Positions 19,634-22,877 of a DNA stretch of 22,877 nucleotides are shown in pieces. Position numbers and translations under genes: made by a program. Source of the DNA: Xenoacremonium recifei (taxonomy: Eukaryota > Ascomycota > Sordariomycetes > Hypocreales > Nectriaceae); assembly GCA_012184525.1 (NCBI GenBank), contig WOFQ01000151.1, positions 1 to 22,877 on the forward strand, in the 5' to 3' direction. The notes beneath the pieces are model-generated. The model was not told the DNA's origin. It was given only the letters and a program-made list of their open reading frames with translations, and did no database searches. The number at the start of each line of letters is the position of its first letter. Within the stretch, counting starts at the first letter, position 1.

Positions 19634-21440
19634 ATGACCACCAACTCTGAAAGCCCCAACCTGGCCCCGGCCCCGGATGACCTGGATCCTCCAAAACAAG
19701 AAATAAACCACATTGAGGCTGTCGCGTCTGGCAACCTCAAGCATGTCGTACACAATCACAACGCGGCGAACCTCACCGTTTCCGAAACTTTCAAGTACTA
19801 CAAAAGTGCTGTGGCCTGGTCCGTTCTTATTTCAATGGCGACCGTCATGGAATCTTACGATTTGATCCTCATGAACTTATTGTTCGCCTATCCCGCGTTC
19901 CAGAAACGGTTCGGCGAGCAGCTCCCCGATGGTTCATACACCATTACGCCCCCGTGGCAAATTGGCCTAGGCCAAGCCGCCAATGTTGGATTGGCTATTG
20001 GAGTCCTCTTGAACGGCTGGCTGTCGGAGAAATGGTCTCCTCGATGGGTCATGATCGGCTCACACGTAGCACTTGTTGGCTTCGTCTTCATCATGTTCTT
20101 TGCTCATAATGTTCGCGTGCTCCTGGTAGGGGCTTTCTTCGTGTAAGTGATCGCTTCCACTCCCAACGATGCTCATCTTACTCAAAGGGCTTATCTATAC
20201 CAGAGCTCTACCTGGCGGCGTCTTTGCAGCAGCAACGCCGACGTACGCAGCCGAGATCTGTCCAACCAAGATCCGAGGTTATCTTACCACATATGTCAAC
20301 CTCTGTTGGGTCATGGGCCATCTCATTGCCGCTGGCGTGCTCAAGAGCCTGCTCAAAGTGGAGAGCAAATGGTCCTATCTCATCCCGTTCGCGGTCCAAT
20401 GGGCCTGGCCCGTCTGCCTCATCCCCTTGACCTACTGCGCTCCCGAGAGTCCTTGGTGGTTGGTGAGGAAGGAACGGCTAGAGGAGGCTAAGAAATCAGT
20501 AATGAGGTTATGCAGTGCCCCTGCTGAAATCGTCAACCCCGACGACACTATGGAAGAGATTATCGACACCCTTCGACTAGAGAGAGAGATTATGCACATC
20601 CAGGGCAGTTTCAAAGACTGCTTCACGGGCACGAACTTGCGCCGCACGGAGATTGCCATTATCAGCTGGGGCGGCCAAATCCTACCTGGTTTCGTTATTC
20701 AAAACTACAGCACGTATTTCTTTTCCCTGGCCGGCTTGAACTCTGACGACGCTTTTAAGATCAGCCTCGGTATGTGGAGCTCAGCACTGGAGCTATCTAG
20801 TTTGTAGTTGGCTAATAGGTCCAGGCAACTACTCGATTGCGTTTGTTGGCACTGTTTTGTCGTGGTTCATCATGACCAGATTTGGCCGTCGACAGATGTA
20901 CCTGACTGGCGTGTGTGTCATGATTCCAATGTTCTGGATCGTTGGCTTCCTCGATGTCGCCCCGAATCAATCATCAAATATTCGCTGGGCCCAAGCGGCC
21001 CTGATCATGATCTGGGTATGTCGGAAGCCTCTGCTAAAGGGCCATACTTCGCTTGTAGCTCGTATTCTAACATGGCTACTCTCCAGTTCTTCATGTACAG
21101 CACTACTATCGGTCCAATTGCCTTCACTATTGGTGCTGAGGTCGGGGCCGTTCGACTTAGGGCCAAAACAATCTCGCTCGGTCGAAATGCATACTACGTC
21201 TTCAGTATTATAAACACTGTCGTCGCTCCGTATATGCTCAACCCCGCATATGGTGATCTAAAAGGCAAGGCTGCCTTCCTTCCCGCTTCACTGACGCTAT
21301 GCATGGCTATGTGGACCTGGTTCCGTCTTCCAGAAACAAAGGACATGTCACCCGAGACACTCGATCATCTTTTCGACAACCGTACCCCTACCAGGAAGTT
21401 TGTTGAGGAAGCGAGAAAATTAAATGAGTCTAGAGGCTAA
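19634..21440 (+). CDS. MFS sugar transporter, maltose/alpha-glucoside permease-like (three introns)
   Basis: Proton-coupled sugar uptake at the plasma membrane, judged from the family. Exons: 19634-20142, 20204-20769, 20825-21015, 21087-21440. Introns of 61, 55 and 71 nt begin GTAAGT, GTATGT and GTATGT and end CAG; phases agree and give 539 residues. About 57 hydrophilic residues precede 12 predicted membrane segments. Family marks: MESYDLILM in segment 1 (compare the ExYD of maltose permeases), a motif-A-like NGWLSEKWSPRW after segment 2 (127-138), PESPWWL (250-256) at the start of the central loop, RFGRR after segment 8, IGPIAFTIGAEV in segment 10, and PETKDMSPETLDHLF after segment 12. It is complete with no broken frame. 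Substrate cannot be fixed from sequence; a sulfated or oxidised sugar is suggested only by the neighbours and shared promoter motif. Confidence 0.92.
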
Positions 21441-21676
21441 AAATCACATGGTGTTAATCTTGGCTTTCTTTACCTGAGCAAGCTCAAACCATGTCCATAA
21501 GGAGTCCAACTATATTAGGACTAGTGTAATTGATCACGTTACTTTTACGACTCCTCGAGTAAATGGTCTGAGGATTTTATCAATTACGCGCACTTACTGT
21601 TTGAATATGTGTTTTTGGCGATATTAGAAAATCACAAATTTTTATAACTATCGACAACCGCACCAAACCAGTCTCA
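21441..21676. other. 3' region of the transporter, no gene seen
   Basis: Moderate AT content, no reading frame of note and no repeat match seen until 21677. It presumably holds the transporter's 3' untranslated region. Confidence 0.4.
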
Positions 21677-21862
21677 GGAACTGGGGCAGTAATAGCGGAG
21701 TGAATAAGCTGTATGAGAGGTTGCAGTATATTTATAGCTTAGTCACAGTTATTATAATTAGGGGTTACTAATTAACTATATTAATCTCTAATTCTCTATA
21801 AATCTAGGGATCTCTTTAATATATATATAAACTGCAGTAAACTTTAATATATATCTTTACAG
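21677..21862 (+). repeat. RIP-decayed dispersed repeat, copy B
   Basis: Aligns with the reverse complement of 11015-11190 over most of its length. The following 80 bases resemble part of the right fold-back arm and the stretch 11205-11250, so the element seems to continue to about 21940. No coding content remains. Confidence 0.65.
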
Positions 21863-21940
21863 CTTTATAATATCTTTATAATATTATTATATTATAACTA
21901 ATATATTAAATTATAATAAAATACCTTCTTTTTTAATATT

Positions 21941-22464
21941 TTTTTTTAAAATATTAATTAGCTTTATATTTTAATAATTAGATTATTATTATTTCTTAAT
22001 AACTTTCTTATAATATTCTTAATATTTATCATAGGCTCGGGCTTTACCTATACGTTATTATATATATATACTGGGCCCAGAGTATAATAATCTGACTTTC
22101 CTAACTATAGGGTAGGTTTAATAGATTAAAGGGTTCCTTATTAGGCAATAGAATAGGCACATAGATCTGAGCATTAATTAGGTATTATATAGCAAGAACT
22201 GGCAAGGATTAATCCAGGTAAAAAGCTGAAAATCCAGTTATTGCTATACTGTCTACTATTATCTCCTACCCCTAACCTACCCTTAAAATTAGATATCTAT
22301 ATATCCTGCTTCTTATTTTAACTCTATACTCTATAATCCCTAATTACTATTTACCCCTAAGATTAAATATCTATATATTATCTTTCTAAACTCTTTACTC
22401 TTAAATTTATATCCCTAAAAACTAATTACCCTAATTAATTAGCTATTTTAAAGAATTAATATAC
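21941..22464. other. AT-rich DNA before LTR copy 3, no gene seen
   Basis: AT- and TA-rich with CTTA, ATCTATATAT and similar strings; no long frame. Probably more decayed repeat. Confidence 0.45.
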
Positions 22465-22775
22465 TGTCACAGGAATAGGCTGACGAGGCTGCGTCACATG
22501 ACATCAATTGATGACAGGCTGGCCCTGAAGACAGCTGAAACACACACACATACACATGTGAGACCGGAAGACTGGTCTTCCGGTATCTCTGACTGATACG
22601 ACACACACTTCTAACAACTGACCATTTAATCAAATGCTGATGATCAAAGACCACTCATTTTGTCTCTATTTAACTAGCCTCTAGTCAGTCATTTAGTTAG
22701 AAATCAAGAGCGTTTATTTCCTCTAAGATCAAGAAAGAGGATCCACGTGACAGCTTGCTGTTCCTACCTGCCACA
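22465..22775 (+). mobile_element. Solo-LTR-like element, copy 3 (311 bp)
   Basis: Starts TGTCACAGG and ends GCCACA; by eye identical over all 311 bases to the reverse complement of copy 1. The flanking 5-mers are TATAC and TAGGT, so no target duplication is visible, unlike copies 1 and 2. The 68-codon reverse frame inside it is not a gene. Confidence 0.8.
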
Positions 22776-22806
22776 TAGGTTCTTCTAAAAAAGTATTAAT
22801 AAGGTA

Positions 22807-22877
22807 TAACGTACTCCACAAGCGAGTCGCGCACACAAGCGAGTCGCGCACTTTTAACCACTACGCATACACAATCT
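22807..22877 (+). mobile_element. End of a second element of the 10573-11011 family, cut by the window edge
   Basis: Starts TAACGTACTCCACAAGCGAGT after a TA, the same outer 21 bases as the right end of the 439-bp element in reverse complement. It then differs: ACAAGCGAGTCGCGCAC is present twice directly in tandem, instead of the spaced AAGCGAGTG pair. The rest of the element lies outside the window, so whether it carries a transposase is unknown. Confidence 0.7.

Overview
The window looks like a piece of a filamentous ascomycete (Pezizomycotina) chromosome. Protein genes on the right carry short introns (55-71 nt) with GT...AG ends. The MFS transporter and the Gfo/Idh/MocA enzymes read as typical fungal proteins. 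AT-rich, transposon-filled DNA whose repeat copies differ mostly by C/T and G/A changes points to repeat-induced point mutation (RIP). The species cannot be named from the sequence alone. No rRNA, convincing tRNA or CRISPR array was seen.

Layout. 1-7440: normal base composition, no convincing gene on either strand; one possible structured-RNA patch near 369-521. 7441-13480: progressively AT-rich, gene-free, RIP-like DNA. It holds a 439-bp terminal-inverted-repeat element (10573-11011), a large fold-back element (11225-12078) split by a 311-bp solo-LTR-like insertion (11555-11865), and a second, inverted and diverged LTR copy (12424-12734), then about 740 bp of extreme AT sequence. 13726-21440: four genes in two divergent pairs. 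Pair 1 is a cytosolic type I sulfatase (-) and a Gfo/Idh/MocA oxidoreductase (+). Pair 2 is a broken dihydrodiol-dehydrogenase-like Gfo/Idh gene (-) and a sugar-type MFS transporter (+). 21441-22877: AT-rich repeats again, with a third LTR copy (22465-22775) indistinguishable by eye from the first, and one end of a relative of the inverted-repeat element cut by the window edge.

How the genes may work together (inference). The transporter would import a sugar derivative, the sulfatase would remove a sulfate ester inside the cell, and the oxidoreductase(s) would oxidise the sugar: a small catabolic cluster for a sulfated carbohydrate. The best support is in the DNA: each of the two divergent promoters has a compact array of nearly the same 15-base motif, CCGACAYTCCNCGAC, three copies at 26-bp spacing in one and two overlapping copies in the other. 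This suggests one regulator for all four genes. One member, the dihydrodiol-dehydrogenase-like gene, carries a stop codon and three frameshifts, so the cluster may be decaying or the assembly may contain errors there.
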